Positions 1 to 7,879 are shown, counted from the first letter of the stretch. The stretch is 9,378 nucleotides of DNA from Sulfurovum sp. (GCA_026983895.1 JALSTF010000193.1:1-9378), one strand, 5' to 3'. Program-made: numbers and translations. Notes: a model not told the origin generated them from the letters alone.

Positions 1-971
1 ATGATTGGTGCACTCCGGATATCTTTGACCACATCAAACAAATTCCCGTCGACCGTATTGCAGCGAATGGTATTGTTGGCGATATCTGCATGAAAATGGA
101 ACGCTTCATTGTTCAGGGCGATCCTGTTATGCTCTATGAAACGCTTCATTTTCCGGTTTTTTGCTGTGGCATCGATATAGAATGCCTGTGCATGTTTCAT
201 CACCGTATTATGCTGCACATACAGCTCTTTTCCGCCGATCAGCATCACCCCTGTTCCCGTTGCCAAAAAGGTTTTGACGATCGTATTGTCCTCTATATGG
301 ACATGATTCGAACCCCGGCACAGTACGCCTACATCATTGGCTGTTATCCTGTTGTGACGCAGCGTTATCGCATGGCACATTTGCAGCAGCACACCGTAAC
401 GGCCATACTGGATCTCATTATCTTCAATCACATTATGGTTGGAGCGTGTCAGAGAAAGATCCCTGCCGTTCTTCAGATGGTTTCCCGTGATCAGGTTGTG
501 ATGTGATGCCCACAGCCTGATCCCGTCTCCCCGGTTGTCCGCGACATCTTCCCTATAGGAAATGATCGTATTCCCCCGCAGCGTACTCTCCTCTGTATCA
601 TTCAGGATGATCCCAAAAAGCACATCTTGAAGTGTACATTTTTCCACAGTGACATCTTTGGCACGATTGACCACGATCGCACTGTCAAGCCGGTATCTCT
701 GCCGGCCGCTGTTTCGGATACTCAGATTTCGCAGCGTTACATGCGAAGCATCGATATGCACGACACTGCCGCTGCCTGTACCTTCTATGACCGTATTTTT
801 CCCTTTCCCCTCGATGATCAGGGGTTTGGATATCTCTACCGGTCCTTTGAATCTGCCTGCCGGAAGGGACAGCTTCGCACCCGGGGCAGCCTGATCGATC
901 GCATCCTGCAACGCTCCGGCAAAGAGCCCAAAGACACCGACAATAAAAAAGAGAAAAACGGTTTTTTTCAT
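1..971 (-). CDS. NosD-like exported beta-helix protein (C-terminus beyond window)
   Basis: My own reading of the minus strand gives an open frame of 323 codons from ATG at 971 to the window edge, with no stop, so the gene is partial. Residues 1-20 look like a Sec signal peptide (MKK, then a hydrophobic run ending LFAGA), so the product is probably periplasmic. From residue 21 it reads LQDAIDQAAPGAKLSLPAG, the usual opening of NosD/CASH-type right-handed beta-helix proteins. Repeated coils rich in N, I and G follow (VTLRNLSI, STLRGNTI, HNLITGNHL, HNVIEDNEI, ITLRHNRI, VHIEDNTI), and GDGIRLW at 148-154 resembles NosD-family proteins. NosD assists nitrous oxide reductase copper-site assembly, but no other nos gene is visible, so that role is not established. 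It could equally be another periplasmic carbohydrate- or metal-binding beta-helix protein. The ribosome site is weak. It follows the Ehr-type operon by 55 bases on the same strand. Confidence 0.75.
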   Translation of the reverse strand, partial: MKKTVFLFFIVGVFGLFAGALQDAIDQAAPGAKLSLPAGRFKGPVEISKPLIIEGKGKNTVIEGTGSGSVVHIDASHVTLRNLSIRNSGRQRYRLDSAIVVNRAKDVTVEKCTLQDVLFGIILNDTEESTLRGNTIISYREDVADNRGDGIRLWASHHNLITGNHLKNGRDLSLTRSNHNVIEDNEIQYGRYGVLLQMCHAITLRHNRITANDVGVLCRGSNHVHIEDNTIVKTFLATGTGVMLIGGKELYVQHNTVMKHAQAFYIDATAKNRKMKRFIEHNRIALNNEAFHFHADIANNTIRCNTVDGNLFDVVKDIRSAPI

Positions 972-1002
972 ACGTACAATACTTTTATCGATCTTATTGC
1001 AT

Positions 1003-1008
1003 ATTGTA
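1003..1008 (-). promoter_or_regulatory. Possible -10 box for the NosD-like gene
   Basis: The minus strand reads TACAAT here, about 31 bases upstream of the ATG at 971 and inside the 55-base gap after the small-subunit gene. No clear -35 is seen, though conserved -35 boxes are often missing in Campylobacterota. The gene may instead be read through from the operon upstream. I see no terminator hairpin in the gap. Confidence 0.3.
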
Positions 1009-1026
1009 GCGTATTGGAGATGCGGC

Positions 1027-1536
1027 TTAGTCTATTTTTTTCAAAAATGCCAGCAGCCCCTTGATGATCGCCAGGGGTTCAGGCGGACATCCGGGGATGT
1101 GATGGGCCACAGGCAGATGCTCTTTGGCAGGAGCATTGAGCGCAAATGTCTTTTCAAAAGGCGCCTCCATCACAGGACAGTCCCCCAGCGTGATCACCCA
1201 TTTGGGCTCAGGGATCTGTTTGTAGGCATCGAGTACATGCGGGGTCATATTGAAAGTCATCAGGCCGCTCAGCAGCATCACATCGGCATGGCGCGGGCTG
1301 GCGACAAAGTAGATGCCCAGGCGTTCCAGATCGTAATAGGGATTGGACAGGGCATTGCACTCGGCTTCACAGGCGTTGCAGCTGCCGCTGTCGACCATAC
1401 GGATGGCAAGGGAGCCTGCGAATTTCTTTTTGACTTCATTTTTGAGCGCTTTTCGCAAGTGTGCCGACTCTTTATCTATCTCCGGGTTTTCTGTCAAAAG
1501 GCCCGTTGCCGCTCTATGGTTCCAAAAGCGTAACAT
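1027..1536 (-). CDS. hyfI: Hydrogenase-4-like small subunit (HyfI/HycG/NuoB family, [4Fe-4S])
   Basis: This 169-residue protein belongs to the NuoB/HyfI family, the electron-transferring small subunit on the cytoplasmic face of group 4 hydrogenases and complex I. The four expected cluster ligands are present: C53 and C56 in SGSCNACEAE, C120 in TLGDCP and C150 in IPGCPPEP. A proximal [4Fe-4S] cluster (N2 equivalent) should therefore form. C60 is an extra cysteine. The charged N-terminal 40 residues have no recognisable domain. The start at 1536 is supported by a strong ribosome site, AAGGAG (plus-strand 1543-1548), six bases upstream. It lies 23 bases after the large-subunit stop and is the last gene of the operon. 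The symbol is a family label: the partner large subunit lacks the [NiFe] site, so this is more likely an Ehr-type than a true hydrogenase subunit. Confidence 0.88.
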   Translation of the reverse strand: MLRFWNHRAATGLLTENPEIDKESAHLRKALKNEVKKKFAGSLAIRMVDSGSCNACEAECNALSNPYYDLERLGIYFVASPRHADVMLLSGLMTFNMTPHVLDAYKQIPEPKWVITLGDCPVMEAPFEKTFALNAPAKEHLPVAHHIPGCPPEPLAIIKGLLAFLKKID

Positions 1537-1559
1537 TTACTTCTCCTTTGGGTAGGGGG

Positions 1560-2927
1560 TCACAGATCGTTCCCCGCGTAGCTGAGATCACAGCTTTTGT
1601 TGATCAGCGGGAAATCCGCAATAATATTGCCCGGCATCATCAAATGCAGTGCCTGCCAGTTCATAAAACTGGGGTCTCTGACAAAAAAGCGTTCGATCAC
1701 ACCCTCTTTGATATCGATCGCCATGAAAAGCTCACCGATAGAACTTTCTGCAAAGCTGTGATATTCCCCGTCTTTTACCGATCCTGCCTCCACCTTCTCA
1801 CTCTTCTCATCAAGAAGGTTATGCATCATTTCGAGCGTATGTTTCGCTTCTGCCAGACGCAGTTTAAAACGTGCAGACACATCACCGCGCTCTCCTGTCT
1901 GCACTGCAAACCCGTGGGCTTCATAAAAAGGAGTGGCACGTCTGTCCACAGCAACACCCGATGCCCTTGCCACGATACCTACCGTATCATAGGCAAGTGC
2001 ATTCTGCTGTGACAGGATCCCTGTCGTATCAAACCTGTCCCACAAAGAGGGGATGTCATTGATCCATGATTCAAAAAAATCCAGTCTTGAAGTGATCTCT
2101 TCGATCCATTCAGACATCGCTTCGCGATCCATAGATACCCCTTCCAGGCTGATTGCACCAAACCCAAAACGGTGTCCGCTCAAGGCTTTCAATTGTCTTC
2201 TGACATCTTCACTCAAACGCGAACCATACGCCAGTGCCGCACCAAATCCTGCATCATTGGGGATGAACCCAAGATCGGTAAAATGGTGTGCCAGCCTTTC
2301 CATCTCCAGCAGCAGGGCATGGGTCTTTCTGAGACTCACAGGCAGTTCAGTGCCGGAGGCTTCCAGCAAAATATCCCGCCATACCGTCTGGTATGCGATA
2401 CTCTCATTCCCGCTGATACGTTCGATGACCGCTTTGGCTTCCCACAGTGTTTTCCCTTCCAGCATTTTCTCCACAGCACGGTATTTGTAAAAATGGCGCA
2501 CTTCCTGGTGCAGCATATCTTCTCCCGCCTGGGAAAAATGGAAATGTCCCGGTTCGATGATCCCTGCATGGATCGGTCCTACAGAAACCTGAAAGACCCC
2601 GTCCCCGCCAATGGCTTCATAGGCATAAGGTTTGTAGGGATCTTCTTCGATCTGTGTTTTGTCAAATGCTTTTTGCATCGGGTACAGTCCGGAAGGGAAA
2701 CGCTCCTGATGCACCAGCGGACGGTTGTCAAACGCCCCTTCTATGCGAATACCGAAATCATCATGTATTTTGCGTTCAAACCATACGGCAGCCGGGTGTT
2801 TGACAGCGATACTATGCAACACAGGCGCATCTTTGGGGATCTTTTCTTTCTCCAGACCCACATCATACACCGTGACGATCTCAAAATGTGTCTCATTCTC
2901 TTTGGCATATCTGGCGATCAATCTCAT
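1560..2927 (-). CDS. Ehr-type large subunit (HyfG/NuoCD-like) lacking the [NiFe] ligands
   Basis: This 455-residue protein fuses a short NuoC-like domain (about 1-80, with HPAAVWFERKIHDDFGIR at 44-61) to a NuoD/HycE-like domain (from VGPIHAGIIEPGHF at 116-129). In true [NiFe] hydrogenases, motif L1 is RxCGxCxxxH and L2 is DPCxxCxxH/R. Here L1 reads RISGNESIAY (170-179), with both cysteines replaced by S172 and E175 and the histidine by Y179. L2 reads NKSCDLSYAGNDL (443-455), keeping only C446, which is also the only cysteine in the protein. The chain ends at L2 with no tail for a maturation protease to remove. A [NiFe] centre therefore cannot be bound in the known way. This matches the energy-converting-hydrogenase-related (Ehr) group. 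At 455 residues it is shorter than E. coli HycE (569), mainly in the NuoC part. The start overlaps the upstream stop as ATGA and follows a G-rich ribosome site. The redox or quinone partner is unknown. Confidence 0.88.
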   Translation of the reverse strand: MRLIARYAKENETHFEIVTVYDVGLEKEKIPKDAPVLHSIAVKHPAAVWFERKIHDDFGIRIEGAFDNRPLVHQERFPSGLYPMQKAFDKTQIEEDPYKPYAYEAIGGDGVFQVSVGPIHAGIIEPGHFHFSQAGEDMLHQEVRHFYKYRAVEKMLEGKTLWEAKAVIERISGNESIAYQTVWRDILLEASGTELPVSLRKTHALLLEMERLAHHFTDLGFIPNDAGFGAALAYGSRLSEDVRRQLKALSGHRFGFGAISLEGVSMDREAMSEWIEEITSRLDFFESWINDIPSLWDRFDTTGILSQQNALAYDTVGIVARASGVAVDRRATPFYEAHGFAVQTGERGDVSARFKLRLAEAKHTLEMMHNLLDEKSEKVEAGSVKDGEYHSFAESSIGELFMAIDIKEGVIERFFVRDPSFMNWQALHLMMPGNIIADFPLINKSCDLSYAGNDL

Positions 2928-4339
2928 GCAATCCCCCTTAAATAGGAAAAAGTTTGAGGCAGCAGCAGCGCCATGAGCGCAAGGGCAAAGAGCAGCAAGG
3001 CAAAGATCTCACTCGTATAGACGTGCTTTTCCTCCTCTTTGCCTTCATACTTCATCGACTGGTACACTGCCACAAAGCGGTAGAAAATAACTGAAAGCAG
3101 GATCAGCAGGAACAAAATAGCACCGATCATCGCCAACATATGGTCACTCTCCTTGGCAACAGTGATCATCGCCCCGAAACCATAAAGCTCACTGAAGAAC
3201 ATCGGGCTTGGCGGCAGGGAAATGATCGCCAGCAAAAACAAAGAGACCAGGAACCAGAACATCGTGCCCCGTTTTCCCACATATCCGCGCAATGCACCGG
3301 CGATACGGTATTTGCCGTTGGACTCCAATACCCCTGTCGAGAGGAAAAGCGCCGGTTTCAAAAAGGCATGTGCGCCAAAATGCAGCAGTGCCGCAAACGT
3401 TCCCCCGCTCACCCAGAAAAGGGCAATGAGTGCCATATGCTCCACCCCGGACAGGGAGAAAAGGCGCATGAAGTCTTTGGCTCTGAAGATGAGGAAAGAG
3501 ACAATGAAGATCGTCAAAAGCGTATAGACGAAGACAAAGACAAAAAGGTGCGAATAGTTCACTTCCATTGCGATCTTGCTGAAGCGGAAAAAGCCGATGA
3601 TCACCGCACTTTCCAAAATACCGCTGAAGAGTGCCGCCACCGGATAAAAAGAAGCCCTCTCGATATTTGCCAGCCAGAGGTTCATCGGGAAAAACCCCAT
3701 TTTTACGAACATCCCTACCGTAGCGATGGCAAAGCCCATTTCGAACAGGAACGGAGAAGGGATCTCTTTGGCATGTGCAAGCAGCAGATCGAACTGCATC
3801 GCATCCTCACCCAGCACCGGTTTGGCACTGGCATACATCAAAATGATCCCAAACAATACCAGCGAAATAGCGATAGCCCCTACGATCATATAGTTCCACG
3901 CCTCTTTGTGGGCGGCGCTGGTATGGTTGGTCTTGATCATATACACCGTCGAAAGTGTGGCAAGCTCCAGCCCGATCCAGTACACCCCCATATGGTTGGC
4001 AAGGATCGAGACGATCAGCCCGATCCAGAACACGGCGAAAAAACGGTAAAAACGTCTATAGGCATTGCCCGAGACCCGCACGTGCTTCTCCAGTGTCAAA
4101 AGTGCCAATGTCACCCCGATACCGACAATGGATGAGACCAGCAGTACATAGGTATCAAGCCTGTCGGCTACGAGATAACTGCCCCACAGGGCATACGGTT
4201 TGGGAAGCATAAAGAGTTTGACCATAGGCAGCAAAATGACAAAAGAGGTCACAGGCAGCAGAAATTTGGCTTTTTTGTTCTTGAAAAAACTCACAGCGAA
4301 CATCATGAGTGCCGGAAATATCAGCAACGCGAGCATCAT
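2924..4339 (-). CDS. hyfF: HyfF-like antiporter-type membrane subunit (NuoN/MrpD family)
   Basis: This is a 471-residue polytopic protein with about 13-14 hydrophobic helices, of the proton-pumping antiporter family (NuoL/M/N, MrpA/D, HyfF). Expected ion-path residues include E125 in WIGLELATLS, K213 in FVKMGFFP, and the late-helix group H320, H324 and K328 in LLHFGAHAFLK. Two family positions differ. The histidine normally in the PxHxWL motif is N220 (PMNLWL). The lysine in the following helix (K178 of the HyfB-like paralogue) is replaced by S244, with E243 beside it. The open frame extends upstream to 4480, but that stretch lies inside the HyfE-like gene and reads as non-membrane sequence. 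The ATG at 4339 is chosen because it follows GGAGG and overlaps the HyfE-like stop as ATGA. It likely moves protons (or sodium ions) in the membrane arm of the complex. Confidence 0.86.
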   Translation of the reverse strand: MMLALLIFPALMMFAVSFFKNKKAKFLLPVTSFVILLPMVKLFMLPKPYALWGSYLVADRLDTYVLLVSSIVGIGVTLALLTLEKHVRVSGNAYRRFYRFFAVFWIGLIVSILANHMGVYWIGLELATLSTVYMIKTNHTSAAHKEAWNYMIVGAIAISLVLFGIILMYASAKPVLGEDAMQFDLLLAHAKEIPSPFLFEMGFAIATVGMFVKMGFFPMNLWLANIERASFYPVAALFSGILESAVIIGFFRFSKIAMEVNYSHLFVFVFVYTLLTIFIVSFLIFRAKDFMRLFSLSGVEHMALIALFWVSGGTFAALLHFGAHAFLKPALFLSTGVLESNGKYRIAGALRGYVGKRGTMFWFLVSLFLLAIISLPPSPMFFSELYGFGAMITVAKESDHMLAMIGAILFLLILLSVIFYRFVAVYQSMKYEGKEEEKHVYTSEIFALLLFALALMALLLPQTFSYLRGIA

Positions 4340-4929
4340 TGGTTTGCCTCCTCTTTGTGCAGCAGCAGGTTGATGACCACGATCGCCATCAGCAGGTCGA
4401 AGAAGATCCCCAGTTCCACAAGCATCGGCATACCGTCCGTCGCAGTGATACCCAGCAGGAAAAGGGCATTTTCCATACATAAAAATCCAATGATCTTAGG
4501 CGCGACATTCTTGTGTTCCATCATCAGCAGCAGCGAGAGGAACAGCGAAGAGATACTCACTGCAATATCATTGGAACCGCTGCGTATCATGTGGGTGATC
4601 GGTTCGGACAGGTAGAAAGTGAATACCAAAATCGCAGGGATCAGAATGATCGCATACTGCACTTTGATCTCCGGCTGTATCTGGCGTACCAGATGAAATT
4701 TCTGGCTCAAATACTTCAGCAGATACGGAATACCCGCCGCTTTGATCACGATCGTGGCGATACCGGTGATGAGCATCGCCTTGTCATCCAGTTCCTCACC
4801 TATGAACAGTGCCAGCAGCCCCAGCGTCAGGGAATTGAGCGAATACCAGAACAGCAAACGATAGAGCCGTGACGTAAAGAGTGCCACGATCAGCGATGCG
4901 AGGAACAGACCGATAAGAAAATCTATCAT
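4336..4929 (-). CDS. hyfE: HyfE-like membrane subunit (NuoK/MrpC-related)
   Basis: This 197-residue membrane protein has about six hydrophobic helices and is close in length to E. coli HyfE (216). The best match is the C-terminal third: IIGFLCMENALFLLG (146-160) and VELGIFFDLLMAIVVINLL (171-189) resemble HyfE segments around GYCLMENG and LVEIGIATDAIFAVIV. Buried acidic residues E153, E172 and D178 are candidates for the NuoK-like proton path, with K63 in an earlier helix. Members of this family sit between the antiporter-like subunits and the NuoH-like subunit in the membrane arm. The start at 4929 is 5 bases after the HyfC-like stop, and a G-run in that gene's end serves as a plausible ribosome site. 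The stop overlaps the HyfF-like start by 4 bases, which suggests translational coupling. Confidence 0.85.
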   Translation of the reverse strand: MIDFLIGLFLASLIVALFTSRLYRLLFWYSLNSLTLGLLALFIGEELDDKAMLITGIATIVIKAAGIPYLLKYLSQKFHLVRQIQPEIKVQYAIILIPAILVFTFYLSEPITHMIRSGSNDIAVSISSLFLSLLLMMEHKNVAPKIIGFLCMENALFLLGITATDGMPMLVELGIFFDLLMAIVVINLLLHKEEANQ

Positions 4930-4934
4930 GATAC

Positions 4935-5855
4935 TTATGCCCCCAGTACATAAAAAGTGATCAGAGACAAAAAGGCAAACACGATGGCAATACCCAGCAG
5001 GTTCGGTACTTTAAAGAGTCTCAGTTTGGCCGTGTTGACCTCAATGAGGGCTACGGCTGCGGCGATAATGAAGAGTTTGAGCACAAAGAGCAGCATTGCC
5101 GCGGGTGCAGCATATTGCAATCCAAAAGGCATGAAAAGAGAAGCGAACAACGAAGCGAAGATCACAAATTTGACCGAAGCCGCCGTTTCGATGATCGCCA
5201 GATACACACCGGTCAGGTCGAGGATCATTGCTTCATGCACCATGGTAAGTTCAAGGTGCGTTTCGGGATTGTCCACCGGGATCCTGCCATTCTCTGCTAT
5301 GAGCAGGATAAAGAAACTGATACCGGCAAAGAGGAAACTGGCCATATGTGCTTTGGGAAAATGCATCGCAAGATTGACCCCTGCCTGCCCGACCCCAAGG
5401 TCTCCCGCCATCATGGAGACCGAAAAGACCGTCAGTACCATTGCCGGTTCTACCAGCGCAGCGATAAACGCTTCACGCGAGCTCCCCATCCCGCCAAAGG
5501 CACTGGCACTGTCCAGCCCCAGAAGCATCAGAAAGAAAGTGGAAAGTGAAATCAGTCCCGTGAGGGTAAACGCATCCACAAAACTGACATAGAAAGCCCC
5601 GTGTACGACAGGCGGCAGGAAGAACATCGTCACCAGAAGAGGAGAGAGTACCAGGAACGGTGCCACACGGGTAATACGGCTGCTCTCTTCGGAAATGACA
5701 GTCTCTTTCTGCATCAGTTTCGAAAAATTCCGGTATCCTTGAAAGACAGAAACAGGTTTCTTGAACAGCAGGTACATTTTCAATGCCTTGATAAAGGACA
5801 AAAGCAGCGGCGCCAACAGCAGCAATATCAGGATCGTAAACAGGTAGAAGATCAT
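4935..5855 (-). CDS. hyfC: HyfC-like membrane anchor subunit (NuoH family)
   Basis: This 306-residue protein belongs to the NuoH/HycD/HyfC/EchB family, which joins the soluble redox module to the membrane arm. There are about eight hydrophobic helices. Two family blocks are clear: LDSASAFGGMGSSREAF (114-130), and ENGRIPVDNPETHLE at 188-202 followed by LTMVHEAMILDLTG (203-216). The acidic residues of the second block (E188, D195, E198, E202, E208) lie in the loop known in complex I to face the quinone and redox-module junction. A third conserved block, EVNTAKLRLFKVPN, is at 272-285. The start at 5855 is supported by AGGAGA six bases upstream and by an ATGA overlap with the HyfB-like gene. Length and motifs look intact. 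The family function is proton coupling, but the electron donor is unknown because the large subunit is unusual. Confidence 0.9.
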   Translation of the reverse strand: MIFYLFTILILLLLAPLLLSFIKALKMYLLFKKPVSVFQGYRNFSKLMQKETVISEESSRITRVAPFLVLSPLLVTMFFLPPVVHGAFYVSFVDAFTLTGLISLSTFFLMLLGLDSASAFGGMGSSREAFIAALVEPAMVLTVFSVSMMAGDLGVGQAGVNLAMHFPKAHMASFLFAGISFFILLIAENGRIPVDNPETHLELTMVHEAMILDLTGVYLAIIETAASVKFVIFASLFASLFMPFGLQYAAPAAMLLFVLKLFIIAAAVALIEVNTAKLRLFKVPNLLGIAIVFAFLSLITFYVLGA

Positions 5856-7735
5856 TTTTTGTCTCCTATGATCAGTACTTTGATGGAAATGATCATCACC
5901 ACCCCTTCCAGCACAAAAGTCGCCCAGGAGAATTCATGGGCAAAGATGCGGTAGGAGAAGAGCACGGTCAATACCAGATTGAAGATCATTGCAGCATAGC
6001 GTGTCTGTTCAAAATGCGACAGACGATACACCCAGTAACTCAAAACATTGGCCGCTTTACCCACACTGTCATAGAGCGATGCTTCAAACAGCGGTTTGAC
6101 ATGCACTTCATAATGCGATGAGCTGAACTTGCTCTCGTGGCCGGCAAGTGTCTCTTTGCACAAATGTTCCTCGGGCTTGTAGAGCCAGTTGAAAAAGCGC
6201 CGGATAGGGCCGGCAAAACCGGTAGCGGTGTATTGTGTCTTGGCAGATGTTCTATAGCCGCATCCCCAGGTATGGTGGATACGTTCTTTGACCTTCAAGG
6301 CTTTGTAGGCGAACATCAGCAACGCTGTCACCCCTAGCAGTGCGCCCAACAGGACCAGAGGCGAGACTACACCGCCGTGGACGGCAACCGAGTGCATATT
6401 CCAGACCGTATCGGGGAAGATCTTTGCATAAACGGAAAGATGGCCCAGCCCCTTGAGTACTTCATCGAACCAGCCGATATAAAACGGGGTGAAAAGCATC
6501 AGCGAAAGTACCACTGCCGTCATCAGGAGCATCCCCGTACGCATCAGGAAATTCACTTCATGGGCATGTTTGGCATTGGTACTTCGGTGCAGCCCGAGGA
6601 AAGTGATCCCGTAGGCTTTCACAAAACAGGCGATCGCCAATCCGCCGGTCATTGCCAACGCGAAAATGGCAAAAGGGATCGCCAGTTTCAAAGAAGTATC
6701 ATCCAAATGGCTTGACCCCAGCATGGACTGAAAGATCATCCATTCACTCAAGAACCCGTTGCTCGGTGGCAGTGCCGAAATGGAAACAGAAGCGATCAGG
6801 AAGGTCAGTGCCGTCACCGGCATCGCTTTGATCAACCCGCCGTACTTCTCTATATTCTTGGTATGGGTCTGGTGCAGGACACTTCCCGCTCCCATAAAGA
6901 GCAGCGATTTGAAACTCATATGGTTAAAGGTATGGAACAGCGCCGCAATGAATGCGAACGAGCTCAAAACCTTCAAATGCATACTGTCAAAGATCATCCC
7001 CATACCAAAGCCTATCAGGATGATGCCGATATTCTCTATGGAGTGGTTGGCAAGCAGTGCTTTGATATCGTGTTCACTCAAAGCATACAGCACCCCGATC
7101 AGCGAAGAGAGCGATCCGATCACCAGAATAACGATCCCCCACTCAAGCGGCCAGGGATAAAGTACATCGAACAGGAAACGGAACATTCCGTAAATCGCCA
7201 CTTTGAGCATCACGCCGCTCATAAGCGCCGAAACAGGCGACGGGGCTTCAGGATGCGCATAGGGAAGCCAGACATGCAGGGGCACCGCACCGGCTTTGCT
7301 CAAAAAACCAAGGAGCATAAAGAAAAAGAGCAGTGTCGGATAGGTAAACTTCGCCGCAATACCGTGCATCGAGGCAAACCCTGTCTCCAGATCTCCATCC
7401 GTCACGATCAGAAAGAAAAGCAACAAGAAAACAAACCCGAAATGGGTCATGATAAAATAGAACTTTGCCGCATCGATGGTCTTTTTCTCTTTGGCTTCTG
7501 TCAGTATCAGCTGCCAGCTTGTCAGGCTCATCAGCTCCCAAAAAAGCAGAAAGGCCAATGCGTTTGCAGAGACAACCACCCCAAGCATCGAAAGGATAAA
7601 GGTAAAATAGTGCAGTTGATAGTGTGCTTTTCGTTCAATATGCGGCAGATAGCCCGATGAATAAAAAAGGTTTGGCACAGCACCCAACACAATAAGCGCG
7701 ACAAAGACAAGAGAAAGCGTATCAAACTGGAACAT
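5852..7735 (-). CDS. hyfB: HyfB-like antiporter-type membrane subunit, short N-terminus
   Basis: This 627-residue polytopic protein is clearly HyfB-like, with about 14 hydrophobic helices. Conserved blocks are FWELMSLTSWQLI (65-77, with E67), GFLSKAGAVPLHVWLPYAH (143-161, with K147 and H154), APSPVSALMSGVMLK (164-178), ALSEHDIKALLA (218-229) and the H268/H272/K276 group. The C-terminal GCGYRTSAKTQY block matches the CGYG region typical of HyfB. It probably carries one of the ion-translocating channels. The first residues (MFQFDTLSLVF) align with about residue 76 of E. coli HyfB, so the usual first one or two helices are missing. The in-frame codons upstream run to a TAA at 7837-7835 without an ATG, GTG or TTG, so the short form is real in this sequence. 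GGGAG lies about 9 bases before the ATG. It is the first gene of the operon. Confidence 0.88.
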   Translation of the reverse strand: MFQFDTLSLVFVALIVLGAVPNLFYSSGYLPHIERKAHYQLHYFTFILSMLGVVVSANALAFLLFWELMSLTSWQLILTEAKEKKTIDAAKFYFIMTHFGFVFLLLFFLIVTDGDLETGFASMHGIAAKFTYPTLLFFFMLLGFLSKAGAVPLHVWLPYAHPEAPSPVSALMSGVMLKVAIYGMFRFLFDVLYPWPLEWGIVILVIGSLSSLIGVLYALSEHDIKALLANHSIENIGIILIGFGMGMIFDSMHLKVLSSFAFIAALFHTFNHMSFKSLLFMGAGSVLHQTHTKNIEKYGGLIKAMPVTALTFLIASVSISALPPSNGFLSEWMIFQSMLGSSHLDDTSLKLAIPFAIFALAMTGGLAIACFVKAYGITFLGLHRSTNAKHAHEVNFLMRTGMLLMTAVVLSLMLFTPFYIGWFDEVLKGLGHLSVYAKIFPDTVWNMHSVAVHGGVVSPLVLLGALLGVTALLMFAYKALKVKERIHHTWGCGYRTSAKTQYTATGFAGPIRRFFNWLYKPEEHLCKETLAGHESKFSSSHYEVHVKPLFEASLYDSVGKAANVLSYWVYRLSHFEQTRYAAMIFNLVLTVLFSYRIFAHEFSWATFVLEGVVMIISIKVLIIGDKK

Positions 7736-7833
7736 GCGTATTGACTCCCAAACAGTACAAAGTAAAGGGTTACGGGTTCGGTGGGGTTTCCATCGGACGA
7801 GAGGGCGGTTAAGCGTCCTGAAATATAAGTGGA

Positions 7834-7839
7834 ATTATA
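7834..7839 (-). promoter_or_regulatory. Likely -10 box for the Ehr-type operon
   Basis: The minus strand reads a perfect TATAAT about 95 bases upstream of the first operon gene. No good -35 is visible at 16-18 bases. Transcription from here would give a leader of roughly 90 bases containing a short GGACG/CGTCC inverted pair, which I cannot assign to any known riboswitch. Confidence 0.45.
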
Positions 7840-7879
7840 CTCTCTCCATACTTAATGCATCTTGTTTAAGATCATATAT

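Noticed and set aside
90..1064. Plus-strand open frames at 90-506 and 627-1064
   Set aside because: The minus strand here encodes an uninterrupted signal peptide plus beta-helix repeats. The plus-strand products show no pattern.
3140..4135. Long plus-strand open frame of 331 codons opposite the HyfF-like gene
   Set aside because: Its product is highly charged with no recognisable domain, and the opposite strand carries a clear membrane-protein gene in a compact operon.
6863..7660. Plus-strand open frame of 265 codons opposite the HyfB-like gene
   Set aside because: It has low-complexity charged composition and no family resemblance, and it lies fully within conserved HyfB coding sequence on the other strand.
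1027..7735. Calling the operon a working formate hydrogenlyase or hydrogenase-4
   Set aside because: The large subunit lacks three of the four [NiFe] cysteines, and there is no formate dehydrogenase, ferredoxin subunit or hyp maturation gene in the window.
7741..7825. Riboswitch or structured RNA gene in the divergent gap
   Set aside because: Only a 5-bp pair (GGACG/CGTCC) could be found by eye, and no known riboswitch core is recognisable.
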